Below, piece after piece: positions 35,105 through 45,059 of a stretch of 64,000 nucleotides of DNA. The stretch comes from Echria macrotheca (Eukaryota; Ascomycota; Sordariomycetes; Sordariales; Schizotheciaceae). Every line of letters begins with the position of its first letter. The stretch's first letter is position 1. Location of the stretch: assembly GCA_030411725.1 (NCBI GenBank), contig MU839851.1, positions 186,001-250,000 of the forward strand, read 5' to 3'. The position numbers were made by a program, and so were the translations under genes. The notes under the pieces are model-generated. The model was given only the letters and a program-made list of their open reading frames with translations. It was not told the DNA's origin and did no database searches.

Positions 35105-35112
35105 GGAGATAC

Positions 35113-35474
35113 CTATCCACGTGACGGAGTCCTGCTTCCTCGTGTTCCTTTAGTGGTTCATTTCTCTTTTCTTCCCAATTGAAGTTTGAAACGAATTGTA
35201 TCCGTGATTGCGAGCTATATTTATATTATGGATTCGTCTTCAGCAGGACCTTTGCTCCCTCCGAAAGAGCACGTGGTTAAAGGGGCATTTTGAAGGCAAG
35301 TGAGAAAACACAATACTTTGAGAAAAAAAGCTCCATTCTCGGCATATATCTACTCGCACTCTAAAAACAAGTCCACACCAAATCCGAGCGTAAAACACCA
35401 AAGCAACGGAAAACCCCGGGGCCTCTATCTTCAACAGACTGTCTATATATCATCCTCGCAATCTTGAACCTGAT
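35113..35474. other. Right flank of the transposon block
   Basis: About 0.36 kb of normal composition between the transposon block and the 3' end of the small secreted protein gene. No gene is recognised. Confidence 0.5.
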
Positions 35475-36047
35475 CTAGACCTTGGCACATGCCTTCCAGA
35501 CCGCACTGAATCCGAAAATGGCGTCGGCAATGTCATACAGTGCATCACCGCCCACACTCTTCGCATCGTTTACCGATGTGATCTTGCTCAACAACTGGGC
35601 TACCTTCTTGATGCTACCAATGACCTTGATTGCCTTCTTGATCTTGAGGAGCTTGGCGACAGGCAGAGCATTGCTAGCAATGAACTTGGTCACCTCGGCA
35701 ACGCACTTCAGAACCTCAATAGTTCCCGCAGGCTCCGCGATGGCTCTCTCAGAGAGCACCAGGTCGGAGCGGGAGGAGACAATACCGGAGTCGGCGGGAA
35801 CGGCCGAGCGATACCCGTGGGCAACCAGCCAGTCGTTTGCTGCCTCATCTCCGGCGAGGAGGACATCCTCCGGGATGGCGTCGATGGCCTCGAGAACGAG
35901 CTCAACGGCCGAAAGGACTTCCGGAGCCTTCAAGGCCGAAGACTCAATGTTCACGTCGTAGATGGCCGTGGAAGAAGAGGACTCTTGGAGAGCGCTAACA
36001 AAGCGAGCCGGGGCGAGGACGGCGAAGAGAGCGGTGGTGAACTTCAT
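35475..36047 (-). CDS. Small secreted protein (hypothetical)
   Basis: An intronless frame of 190 residues. The N-terminus (MKFTTALFAVLAPARFVSA) is a good signal peptide with a likely cut after VSA or ALQ. The mature part is mostly helical: a moderately acidic first half, then a Lys/Ile-rich stretch (KLLKIKKAIKVIGSIKKVAQLL) and a hydrophobic end (ALYDIADAIFGFSAVW). It has only two Cys (VLKCVAEV and KACAKV), so a single disulphide is possible. I do not recognise a family. The start is supported by a TATA-like TATAAAG on the minus strand about 130 bp upstream. It lies 363 bp from the RIP-mutated transposon block, a setting often seen for effector-like genes, though nothing here shows a host-directed role. 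Confidence 0.75.
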   Translation of the reverse strand: MKFTTALFAVLAPARFVSALQESSSSTAIYDVNIESSALKAPEVLSAVELVLEAIDAIPEDVLLAGDEAANDWLVAHGYRSAVPADSGIVSSRSDLVLSERAIAEPAGTIEVLKCVAEVTKFIASNALPVAKLLKIKKAIKVIGSIKKVAQLLSKITSVNDAKSVGGDALYDIADAIFGFSAVWKACAKV

Positions 36048-36172
36048 CTTGAAAGCGTTGAGCTGGGAAAGCTTGGTGTTTCGAAGAGGTGATCAGGTAT
36101 TGGAGAGAACTGATTTTGGTTGCGGGTTTTGGGTCGATGATGATGCTTTCTACAGAGTGGACTTCGAGGTTC

Positions 36173-36179
36173 CCTTTAT
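36173..36179 (-). promoter_or_regulatory. TATA-like element of the small secreted protein gene
   Basis: On the minus strand the sequence reads AAGTATAAAGGGAAC about 130 bp before the ATG at 36047. Position and sequence fit a TATA box; no experimental support is available. Confidence 0.4.
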
Positions 36180-37688
36180 ACTTGACACTCAGCTTGATAC
36201 TTCAGCTTCCCGGATTCCCTGAAGAGCTCTGGTGTCATGGCACTCCCAGGAGGATGCATGGTTCTGGCTTGACCGAGATGAGAACTATCGAATAATCCAC
36301 CGACTATTACGACCTCGTGATCGGACCCAATATCGGCCTCGTTCGTGTATGACTAGATCTTGATAACGCAGCATGCTGCGGTCAGAACAAACATTGGCAT
36401 ATATTGTTTGGTGGTCAGAGGAAACGTTGCTTGTACTGCATACAGAGGACCCAGCTTTGCAATACGGCCCTTACACGGCTTTGGTGGTTAGTATTGAAGT
36501 CAACGATTTCTAAGCCCGGGTGTGGTGGGACCGAGAATTTCCCAGGTCTCCCAACTGAGAATGATCTTAGATGAAGTGGTCAGACAATATACGCCGAGGT
36601 TCTGTGCGACCGGGTTCATCACCGAGATGCGATCCCGTGGAAAGACAGAAATAATAATCACGTAGCTGCACACCATGATCTTGGGCTTGATTCGGGTAAT
36701 AGTCCGAGAAATTCCCGGAACGTGGTGTCCTGTCAATTTAGCTTGCGGGCCTTGCCGCGGGTAATATGTTGGGTCGTGGCAAAGGGTCCAACTGCACACT
36801 GGCAGAAGTCTAGATTCGGGGCACAGCCAGGCAGAAAGCCAAGCCGGGCGGCTTGGGCTAAGCCTTCGATCCTGATCAAGCAGCAACAAAATTCGGAGCT
36901 TGCTAGAGCTTATTTCCCCTGCCAAGGAACGTGCCTCTTGATTTCTCCGATAGGGGTCCGCTTCCGCTGCTGTCAGGTAGGCACTGAACATGTGTATTTG
37001 ACAGAATACGGCCTTAAAGTGTCTCCACCCAGAGATCCCAAATAATCATGTTCCAGTTCCCGGGTAAAGCATAGATTACCAGCAGCAGACCGTAAAGAGC
37101 CGTGGGAGGCTTGCTGGATTGAATGTAACTACAAATTGCGTACCCGCCTGGAAAACCTGCCGAGCTTTGTTTTATTTGATCTCGCTTCCAACGCCCGTTC
37201 GGTGCTCCTTCTCGCAGAAAAATCCGATGCAGGATACGAGAACACCCTGTTCTGTATATTCTGATGCGTGGTTCTTCTTTGCCCTACCCAGAGCCTGTTC
37301 CGACTGGCGCTGTAGCGAGCTTTGACGGCGGTAAAACAAATTGCGGTTCGGATTCCTTCATGTTCACAAGGACGAAGTCGCAGAACCCGGCGTCCTGAAC
37401 CCGGGAAGACCGTGAACTGCGATGGTTCGGATTCAAGATGGCCTGATACGGCGTCGGTGTTGCACGGCGAGAGGCTTTTGCCTGATGCGAGCTTCACAAC
37501 ATGGCAACTCAGCCATCAGGGTCGAGTCGTCGACAGGAAGCGGAAAAGCAATATGGATCTCCACCCAGCTGCAGATTGGATCGCGAAGATGATGTGAAAA
37601 GTCGTTGGGCAGAATTAACATGTATCGGAGTAAGCCGATCAGTTCGGAAATGTACAGGCTCTATCGTGATGTGGAAAGACCGGGACTC
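36180..37688. other. Intergenic stretch, no convincing gene
   Basis: About 1.5 kb. Several short frames exist, the longest on the minus strand at 36500-36991 (163 residues). It shows no domain, and its composition looks random. Confidence 0.5.
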
Positions 37689-38342
37689 TCAGCTCCTGAC
37701 TAAAGCCTTGGGAGGCACAGCTAGGACCGCAGAAGGCCCGGTGGTGTCCGGAATTCCTGTATTTTCACCCTCCTCTCCCCTGTTGGTATTGATTTTCGTC
37801 CCTTTCCATCTCAATAGGCAGCTCTGGACCGCCGTTACCACGAAAAGGATCGCGTGAATTGTCCTACACCATGTCAGTTTTCTTCATCCAGAACGCATCC
37901 TTGGAATCACCTACCCTGCAAGATAGAGGCCACCGACAGCGGCCATCATCCCCGGATCCATGCTACTGGTCATATCACCGCAACCCCACCATTCGCTGTC
38001 ATCATATCTGCATCTCTCATACTCCTTCATTTCCCACCCCAACACTGATGCTGCAGGGGCTCCATACGCCACCACGGCAGTACTGAGTTCAAGCAACCAC
38101 AAATACCCCAGGGGACATCGCTTGATCCGGCGCACCGCGGAGAAGCCGAGGATCTCGACAATCGAGACAGCGAGGGCTAGGAAGGCGGCGATAAAGGCGC
38201 CCGTTGTCGCGATTGCAGATTTGGTGTTCGTCGCGGCCGAGTAGGAAGCTGCGACGATTGCGACGAGGCAGCCTGCCACCGAGAGTCCGTGAAGGACGGT
38301 GAAGGCGATGGCCGTACGGGACGGTAGTAATGGACGTGTCAT
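37689..38342 (-). CDS. Four-helix membrane protein (hypothetical)
   Basis: Exons 38342-37915 and 37863-37689 give 200 residues. Without splicing the frame stops inside the fourth helix (GLYLAG). The 51-nt intron (GTAGGT donor, CTGAC branch point, GTGTAG acceptor) joins this to TIHAILFVVTAVQSCLLRW and completes a normal membrane span. Helices are at about residues 10-33, 44-68, 78-101 and 131-158. The loop between helices 3 and 4 is acidic with two Cys (YERCRYDDSEWWGCGD). A hydrophilic cytoplasmic-type tail follows. The topology resembles MARVEL-like four-helix proteins of fungi, but no diagnostic motif is visible. Confidence 0.75.
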
Positions 38343-39380
38343 TTCGGCGGTGTCGACGTCGGGTTCGTTTTGGACTCTTGGGGTTTCCGTTGGTCTCGGT
38401 CTTGATGCACGGAGGAGCAGATGTTTACTTGTGCGTGTGCTGTTGGACGGCGTCTATGAACCACGCGTACGATTTCGATATTGTTGGAGGGAAGTTGCTG
38501 GAATGAAAGCCGTTAAAAAGCCATCGTAGTGGATGTTCGGATAGATCTGCACAGCCCGAGGGATTGCTAGGCGGCAGCGGTTCGAAACCGACGATGATTG
38601 GTGCCCGGGAAATTTACTACGGCACAGCCACCATCCAGAACCCCTGACTTTCTGGTTACGGCGACCAAATATCGTCCAAGCGGAGTCAGATTTGTTGTGT
38701 CCTCAAAATACGAATATTTCCTTCCGTACGATGCTTCCACTGCTGTCCCTGAGAAGGGTTCAGTATTTAATGGTCTAGACAGGCAGAGACCTCTCCTACA
38801 CAACACAAGATCGAACTGCATCATCGGTATTTTCCCCCTCCCAGCTAACCCAGCCTACAAATACAACTAGCTTTTCAGACCCAAGACTAAACAAACTTAT
38901 GTGCGGAAAGCCCTGAATGAGGGCTTTAATCCTATCAAGTTCCAGCCTCGTGCGATATGCTGAAAGGGGATCTGGTTACGACTGGGTGGAAATTTTGTCC
39001 TGACGTCAGACAGTTTTATTGGGAATTCTTAAGTATTGGTGAAAGGGATGTCTGTGTGCGTGTACCTGATAGGTACATGTATCCCTTGGGTGAGGCCGAG
39101 AGGATTCTATCTCACCGCTTTCCTAGCCTCACACATCAGAACATGTGAGAGGAAGGTAGAACAAGGGTCCAATGCCAAGGTAGTTACAGAAGTTAGGTAG
39201 GAAACCAACACAGCAGTCCATTGATGAAGGGTGGTAACCCCGCATGGAAGGTACGGCGACCCCGCAAGTTGTGAGTCAAAACTAGGGCGCAAACAAGGAT
39301 CGATCCAAAGACGTAACCCGTAGCCAAGATTCTCTACACCAGACCTCATAGCTCCCCTTTTCCAGCTCGTGAGGTCCAAC
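38343..39380. other. Divergent intergenic region
   Basis: About 1.0 kb between the four-helix protein gene (minus) and the arginase-like gene (plus). Presumably it carries both promoters. No gene is recognised. Confidence 0.5.
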
Positions 39381-40325
39381 ATGTCCGCCACGTCGATCAA
39401 GTCCATCACTATCATCACGTCCCCTTACCATGTCGGCCTCCGTGCCAGCCCAGTCCACCGCTCCCGGGTCAGCGAAGGTCCGGACTTTCTACTCTCGTCC
39501 GGCCTTCTAGCTTCACTTCAGGGACTCGGTCTTCCGATCCGCCAAGTCGAACTTGCGCCAGTTGCCGATGACTTCGAAGGCGAGATCGGCCGAACGTTTG
39601 AACTTTTGCGCCGCACCGCTAGAGCGGTCACAGAGGCACGCAACAGTGGCTCGTTTCCCATCATCCTTGCCGGGAACTGCTGCACGACTGTTGGCGTGGC
39701 CGCTGGAGTATGGGGCTCAAACGACATGAGAAACAAGACAGACGATGCGCTGGGCTGTGTGTGGTTCGATGCGCACGACGATTACAACGTTCCCGATACG
39801 GTTATCAGCGGATATTTTGACAGTCAAGGAATTGCGATGATGGCAGGAGAGTGTTGGAAGACATTAATGCACACCGTGCCGGGCCACAGGGCTTTTGATC
39901 TGCGCAACCTAGTCCACTGCGGGATGAGGGATGTGAACGACCTTGAACGGAGCCGGGTCGAGGGATCGCCAATGGGGGTGGTTTGGGGCAATGCGGTGAA
40001 GCGGGTTGACTTTGCGGCCGGTTTGAAGAGCGAGATGGATGCGCGTTTCGCCCCGGGCCAGGCCGCGCTCATCCATCTCGATTTGGATGTGTTGGACCCC
40101 ACAGTCGGGAAGGCCAATTCTTTTGCTTCTCCCGGTGGTCTGTCTGATAACGATCTCACCTCCTGCATGGAGACCATCGTAGGATACACGGTACCAGTGG
40201 CTCTCACACTCGCCTCGTTCGATCCGTTCTGCGACACAAGGGATGGCGCTCAGAGGGTTACGAATGCTGCAAAGTCGGCTGTCCATGCGGTTCTTCAGGG
40301 TTTAAAAGATCGCAACTTGTTATAA
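39381..40325 (+). CDS. Arginase/agmatinase-family (ureohydrolase) protein
   Basis: A single exon of 314 residues from the ATG at 39381. Two of the three ureohydrolase signatures are intact: FDAHDDYN (residues 129-136) and HLDLDVLDP (232-240). Both supply manganese-binding Asp and His. The first signature, normally GGDHS, reads AGNCCTT (97-103), so the first metal-ligand His is replaced. A Gly-Asn-Cys variant of this motif occurs in a distinct branch of the superfamily, so the protein may hydrolyse a guanidino substrate other than arginine or bind one metal only. The length is normal for the family (about 300). There is no signal peptide, so it is probably cytosolic. Its neighbour, the DJ-1-like gene, converges on it. 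Confidence 0.85.
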   Translation: MSATSIKSITIITSPYHVGLRASPVHRSRVSEGPDFLLSSGLLASLQGLGLPIRQVELAPVADDFEGEIGRTFELLRRTARAVTEARNSGSFPIILAGNCCTTVGVAAGVWGSNDMRNKTDDALGCVWFDAHDDYNVPDTVISGYFDSQGIAMMAGECWKTLMHTVPGHRAFDLRNLVHCGMRDVNDLERSRVEGSPMGVVWGNAVKRVDFAAGLKSEMDARFAPGQAALIHLDLDVLDPTVGKANSFASPGGLSDNDLTSCMETIVGYTVPVALTLASFDPFCDTRDGAQRVTNAAKSAVHAVLQGLKDRNLL

Positions 40326-40434
40326 TACCGTCTCAAATTCCAGATCGTCTCCCATCTCTCATAGTTCCCGTCCCCTACCTCATATATAGGTAGGCGCTGC
40401 GACGCAAGATATTCGAAGATACGCCAAGCAAATA

Positions 40435-41220
40435 CTAAAGCTTCTCAAAAGCCTCAACGACCGCCTTCGCCGTCGAAGTCGCACTTTGCGGATTCTGGCC
40501 CGTGATCAATCTTCCGTCAACAATGTGGTAGTCATCCCAAATTCCAGGCGCCCTCTTATCTGGAATCTTGTTAAATTCACTCACTTTTTCCTAACCTCAG
40601 GCGCGAGGGAGGTGTTACTCACAAGTGGCACCCATTGCCTCGGCCGTCTCTTCGACCCAGGGCCTCTTCCAAGCCCTCAGCTCCACATCCAACTTCATGA
40701 CAAACTCGGCCTCGGTTGTGAATCCTGTGATTGTCTTCCCCATGATCAGATGCTTGCCCGTCTTCCTGTCAGTCAAGTCATGAAACACAGCGGGGCCGTG
40801 GCAAACACTGCTCACGATGCCGCCATTATCCCAGACGTCGGCCGCAATCCTCTTGAGCTCCCAGGCCGTCGGAAAATCGAGGAGGGCTGCGTGTCCAGCT
40901 GACGCAAAGAAAACGCCATACTGGCTCGTGTCTGTGATGGTCGAGGCCTTGACGTGGTTGTCAATGGCCTTGCGGAACGCAGAGTCTTTGTCCTCCCAGA
41001 TGGCGAGATCCTCGCCGTGGAGGAAGTCGGGTGTTAGAGAGAGCCAGTCCGGCGTGTACGTGCCCTTTTCCGATGTGATGTCGACTGTAAACCCGGCAGC
41101 TGTGAAGACCTTGTATGGATGCAGGACTTCGCCTACAAACGCGCCTGTCGTGTGAGAGCCATCGAAGAGAGGGGCATGTGCTGAGGTGACGGCAATGATG
41201 GCACGACGTGGTGGGGACAT
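40435..41220 (-). CDS. DJ-1/PfpI superfamily protein, Hsp31-like
   Basis: Exons 41220-40623 and 40559-40435 give 240 residues. The frame extends upstream, but the start MSPPRRAIIAVTSAH at 41220 begins exactly where the DJ-1 fold should. The nucleophile elbow is SSVCHGPA (Cys140, His141). GAFVGEVLHPYKVF carries the conserved Glu, and the last exon supplies the typical end (WDDYHIVDGRLITGQNPQSA, then VEAFEKL). The 63-nt intron is needed because the first exon runs into a stop. Hsp31-like proteins are reported as glyoxalases, deglycases or stress chaperones; which applies here cannot be told. Probably cytosolic. Confidence 0.9.
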
Positions 41221-42863
41221 TCTGGTTTTGCAATAGATTTTGTCAGTAATGGTGGTGTAATGGGACCTGAGTTGGATTCTGGCAGAACAATGTTGAGAAG
41301 GACGGAGAGGACTCGGCGCATTTATGCTCACATGCGGCCGCCACTGTTTGAATACGAGTCCGTGTCCTACAATACATTTAGTAGGTACTTGTCCAGAGCT
41401 GCTGCAATGCGTCACCGGCTTCCATGCTGTTGACACTCTGACTGACTCGGAAATAATAATGTTTCTTTGGCGCCAAAACTCGCGCAATCCCCGTTTCACA
41501 TCGATGCAGTCGCTCATAGGCATACTTGTGAATGCTGAGGTTACACAGCAGTGAGATATGCGGTCTGGATCTATTTCATCCTCTCGTACTGGCTATATCG
41601 CAGGCACCCGATGCGGTCGATCAGTCAGCAACGACCGCTTGTTATCGCGAACCCAGAAGAAAAGATCAAAACGGCCCTTTACATGCCAGCCGCTGAGGAA
41701 TCTCCCATCTTTATGTGCCAATCGGAGCAATTCCGGCAGACGAAGGGTACATATGCATTTTCGTTGGTTCGGCGATTTTGATCGGCCGAACACCAGGACG
41801 GAAGTGTCAACTTTGGCTCCCTCTTGAGTTCTCATCGTGTCGAGAATCAAAATGTGCGGGGTTCTGATGTGAAGCCAAAAAACTCCCTAGGTTAGGACTT
41901 AATGAATGTAAGGTACCTGTGTTCAGCTTGCTGGCATCCTCTTTTTCGTTGTTACATCAGAAGTACCGTAATAGACGTTGAAGAGAAATAGTGATGATAC
42001 ATCGTATCCAAGTCCCAGACCGTTCGTCCCCTTCTATCATATGGGGATTGATGTTGGGGAAGAAACGAGACCGGCGTTGCGTTTGACGGGAGCGTTGCTG
42101 TCAACAAACAAAACACAGAGGTGAGCCTGCTCGCATAAGTACAAGGAAGCAGGTACACGGTGAGCATTCGAGCGGGGGTAGACGATGGAATGGGGGATAG
42201 GAAACGGCCTCCCTTCCGAGGATCCGATCTAAACCAACCGCTTGAGTTTATCTCCTTCAGACTCGCTACGTCAACGCCCGCGGAGGCTCGTCGCCCCGCA
42301 CTTCCAGAAGTTCCAGTGTGACGATTATTGTAATTTCACCGTGTTCATATGAAAAAAATCCCAACGCGGGCATTGCTGACTTTGAGATTGGCTCACCTTC
42401 CGGGTCGCGGTAAACCGTAGTGCGGTTCGGGTTTGAGCATGCAGCCGGTTCGGATTCTTGGCTGTAGTCAATCGTGGGCTCTGCGAAGCGACCCGTGTTT
42501 GTTGCGCCGAACCACCGAATCATTCGCAGTCAAAAGCTTGTCATCGGCCAAGAACCGTTGCACTAGAGAATTACCGGTGGCCGGTTCGGCATGCATGACA
42601 CCAATAAAACGACCACCAATTTGGAAGTCAGCGTGCCCTCGGTGTGACCTCGTCATTCGACCGTAACTAATCCACCAGTCATCGTGCCGGAATCCGTGCA
42701 GAAATTACCTCTCAACTCCGGATTCGTACCTGAAAGGGCTGTAGGTAGATTATAAAGCTAGTCGAACTTTCCAGTCGAAGTCGAACTGCTCTCCTTTTTA
42801 GCTACCAGGTGCGTCGTGCTGAAATTTCGCTGCTCGGGCTTCCTGCTGTTTGCTACCGCAGCT
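41221..42863. other. Divergent intergenic region, no convincing gene
   Basis: About 1.6 kb between the DJ-1-like and amine-oxidase-like genes. Several short frames (for example 42266-42523 on the minus strand, 85 residues) have no recognisable domain. A TATA-like box for the right-hand gene is at 42751. Confidence 0.5.
42751..42757 (+). promoter_or_regulatory. TATA-like element of the amine-oxidase-like gene
   Basis: TATAAAG lies 113 bp before the ATG at 42864. It is a plausible TATA box by position only. Confidence 0.4.
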
Positions 42864-44408
42864 ATGGCTGGCAAAAACGTGACTTGGAGACTCTCGTTCA
42901 GCGCTTCTATTGTCCACCTTGTTTATTGCACTTCCGTTTTCGCCGGAACTCATCCGCCGCCTGTTTTGCATAAAGATGTAGTGATTCTTGGCGGTGGTGC
43001 GAGCGGTTCCTATGCGGCTGTTCGCCTTCGCGAGGACTATAAGAAGAGCATTTTGCTGGTTGAAAAGGAGCCTATCTTGGTATTTACTGCTTGCCCCAAC
43101 TGCTTTTTCTTCTCACAGCCATTCTTTCATACACCCCTTCCGCGCTGGATATGACATGCTGATCCGAGCATCGAGCAACAGGGCGGACACACCAACACAT
43201 ACATCATTCCTGAGACTGGCGAGGCTTTCAACTACGGTGTCCAGTCATATATAGACTACAAGGGGGCCAAAGCCTTTTTCAAGCGTTTTGGGATCCCACT
43301 GCAGCCCAGCGTGCTGTTCGCCTCCGACACGGTGCTCGTCAACCCTGCCACCAACCAGCCGGCTTCCCTCCCCCCAGCCATCCCAATCAACGAGTCAGTG
43401 GCAGCAATACAGAAATGGCACGATTTGATCTCTCCCTGGAACGACCAGCTGCTGCCTGGCTACTGGGATTTCTTTTCTCCCTCCGAAATTCCTCCCGACC
43501 TCCTGTTGCCCTTCCCCGAGGTTGTGGCAAAGTATAGTCTGGAGGCTATGGGGCCTATTTTGGCTATTGTGTCCGGGATTAACATCAGCGAACCGCAACC
43601 GACGCTGTATGTGACGAAAAACTTCGGCACGCCCGTTGTCGAGGGGTTTCTGGAAAACACTTTTTTCGACCCGGTGCCGTTTAACAACAGTCTCCTGTAC
43701 CAACGCGCCGGCGAGCTTCTGGGGAGTGATGTTGCGCTTTCTAGCTCCATTGTGGCTGGGGATAGATCTGTCAAAAACGGGTTCGTGTTGACTATGCAGA
43801 ACGACAAGACGGGAGCCCAAACGACAGTGGTGGCCAAGCGCCTCTTGATCGCTGTGCCGCCGTCGGTCAACAACCTCGCCTTTTTGAGTCTCGACGACCA
43901 AGAAAAGGCGGTTTTCGAGACATGGTCTTTTGGAAGCGTATACACAGCCGTCCTCAAAACTAATTTGATACCGGACAACACCTCACTCGCATTCGCGGGT
44001 TTGCTGACGTCGTCGAGCCCCGTTGCACCTGGCCAATTCAGCTTCAGCGCTAACTGGAACGGCGTGTCGGGGTACTACTGGCTCATTCTGTTTTCCGAGT
44101 CGACATGGACTGCCGAGCAGGCGACGGCTGCCATCCTCGCCGAAATGGAGAATTTGTACAACGCCGGCACCTTTTCCCCAACAACGGGGACCGAGCCGCG
44201 ATCGTCTATCGCGCAGATTTCTGACCATTCGAGTGCAAGATGGGGGCAGTCGGCCGCTCAGATCAAGGATGGCTTTATTCAGGACTTGTATGCGCTGCAA
44301 GGTCATAAAAATACGTGGTATACGGGCGGGCTGTGGTGTCCTGATTATTCGAGTAACGTGTGGGCGTTCACCGACACGGTCTTGCCGAAGCTTCTCCAGG
44401 GTATCTAG
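42864..44408 (+). CDS. FAD-dependent amine-oxidase-like enzyme, secreted or anchored
   Basis: Exons 42864-43079 and 43182-44408 give 480 residues. The start MAGKNVTWRLSFSASIVH is followed by a hydrophobic segment ending SVFAGTH, a likely signal peptide or anchor. The dinucleotide-binding fold DVVILGGGASGSYAAVRL (residues 38-55) is followed by LLVEKEPIL. Splicing adds GGHTNTY, the usual second FAD contact. The rest matches the flavin amine oxidase/desaturase superfamily, closest in pattern to fungal enzymes of the beta-cyclopiazonate dehydrogenase group. Those are oxidases of amine or indole substrates, sometimes in secondary metabolism, but no biosynthetic cluster is visible here. The substrate is unknown. 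A MITE begins 141 bp after its stop codon. Confidence 0.87.
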
Positions 44409-44548
44409 AAGCAAGTACGTACGTAGGCTGCTTTGCAAAAAGCGTATCACTCGGAGCAGTCTGAGACGCCCAAGAACATCCAGAGAAATAGCAATGCTGA
44501 ACTTGTGGGGGTTCAATGTTATCCTAGCCCCAACTTGCTGTACCTGAA

Positions 44549-44968
44549 GGCATCTGATAGGGGTGCACTCCCCTTTTGCTACGGGTACATCCCCCGCCAT
44601 AACGTTTTACGCATATACCCTCTAATTTACTGTTAATATTTTTCCTAAAAGCTATATATATATTTAACAAAGGCTTATTTACTATATATAAGGGTCTTAA
44701 AACATATAAAGGTAGAGAAAAGTAAAGATTTAAGGTCGTTACGTTTATTAGCTAAACCCCTAAAAATACGTTAAGTCGAGACCTTTTATATCTTATTTTC
44801 GGTAAATAAAGGCTTAAGAACGTGTTTGATAAATCGCAAAGCCCTTATTAATAGCCCTCCTGGCATTGCTAATAGGCCGAAACGCTTATATCTCAGGATA
44901 TAGGCCAAAAGTGTATCTTTAAGGGGATGCGTACGGATCAAAATGGGGGTGCACCCCTATCAGACGCC
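44549..44968 (+). mobile_element. hAT-type MITE, copy 1
   Basis: A 420-bp element with inverted ends GGCATCTGATAGGGGTGCA and, at the right end read in reverse, GGCGTCTGATAGGGGTGCA. It is flanked by a perfect 8-bp target duplication TACCTGAA (44541-44548 and 44969-44976). The interior is AT-rich with no coding signal. A second copy lies at 50542-50960 in inverted orientation. The 8-bp duplication points to hAT-type mobilisation. It separates the 3' ends of the amine-oxidase-like gene and the NACHT-ankyrin gene. Confidence 0.93.
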
Positions 44969-45059
44969 TACCTGAAACCGCCCTTTTCAACCTGTCACAA
45001 AGCTTATCGTTCCGAAATGTAGAATTCCATGAAACCCCAACCTCCTACTACCTGTACTT

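Larger units (their letters stand above)
21319..35112. mobile_element. Three-level nested transposon block (hAT-type MITE > copia > gypsy)
   Basis: The outermost layer runs from 21327 to 35104 and is flanked by a perfect 8-bp duplication, GGAGATAC (21319-21326 and 35105-35112). Without insertions the outer element is about 559 bp (21327-21515 plus 34735-35104). A copia element (21516-34729) is inserted in it with duplication AAAAG, and a gypsy element (21576-29082) is inserted in the left copia LTR with duplication TACGC. The two retrotransposons are strongly AT-rich with stops in every frame, whereas the outer element and host flanks keep normal composition, as expected from RIP acting on repeated DNA. 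No functional host gene lies in the block. Confidence 0.93.

Noticed and set aside
21319..35112. Reading the whole AT-rich block as a centromere or as one giant transposon
   Set aside because: The paired LTRs, separate target duplications and family-specific protein traces explain it as three nested elements.
36500..36991. Minus-strand frame of 163 residues
   Set aside because: No domain, no signal peptide, no splice partners and random-looking composition; treated as chance.
41593..41850. Short frames on both strands in the gap before the amine-oxidase gene
   Set aside because: No recognisable domain and no support from neighbouring splice sites.
42266..42523. Minus-strand frame of 85 residues
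   Set aside because: Clean start but no family match and no supporting context; left unannotated.
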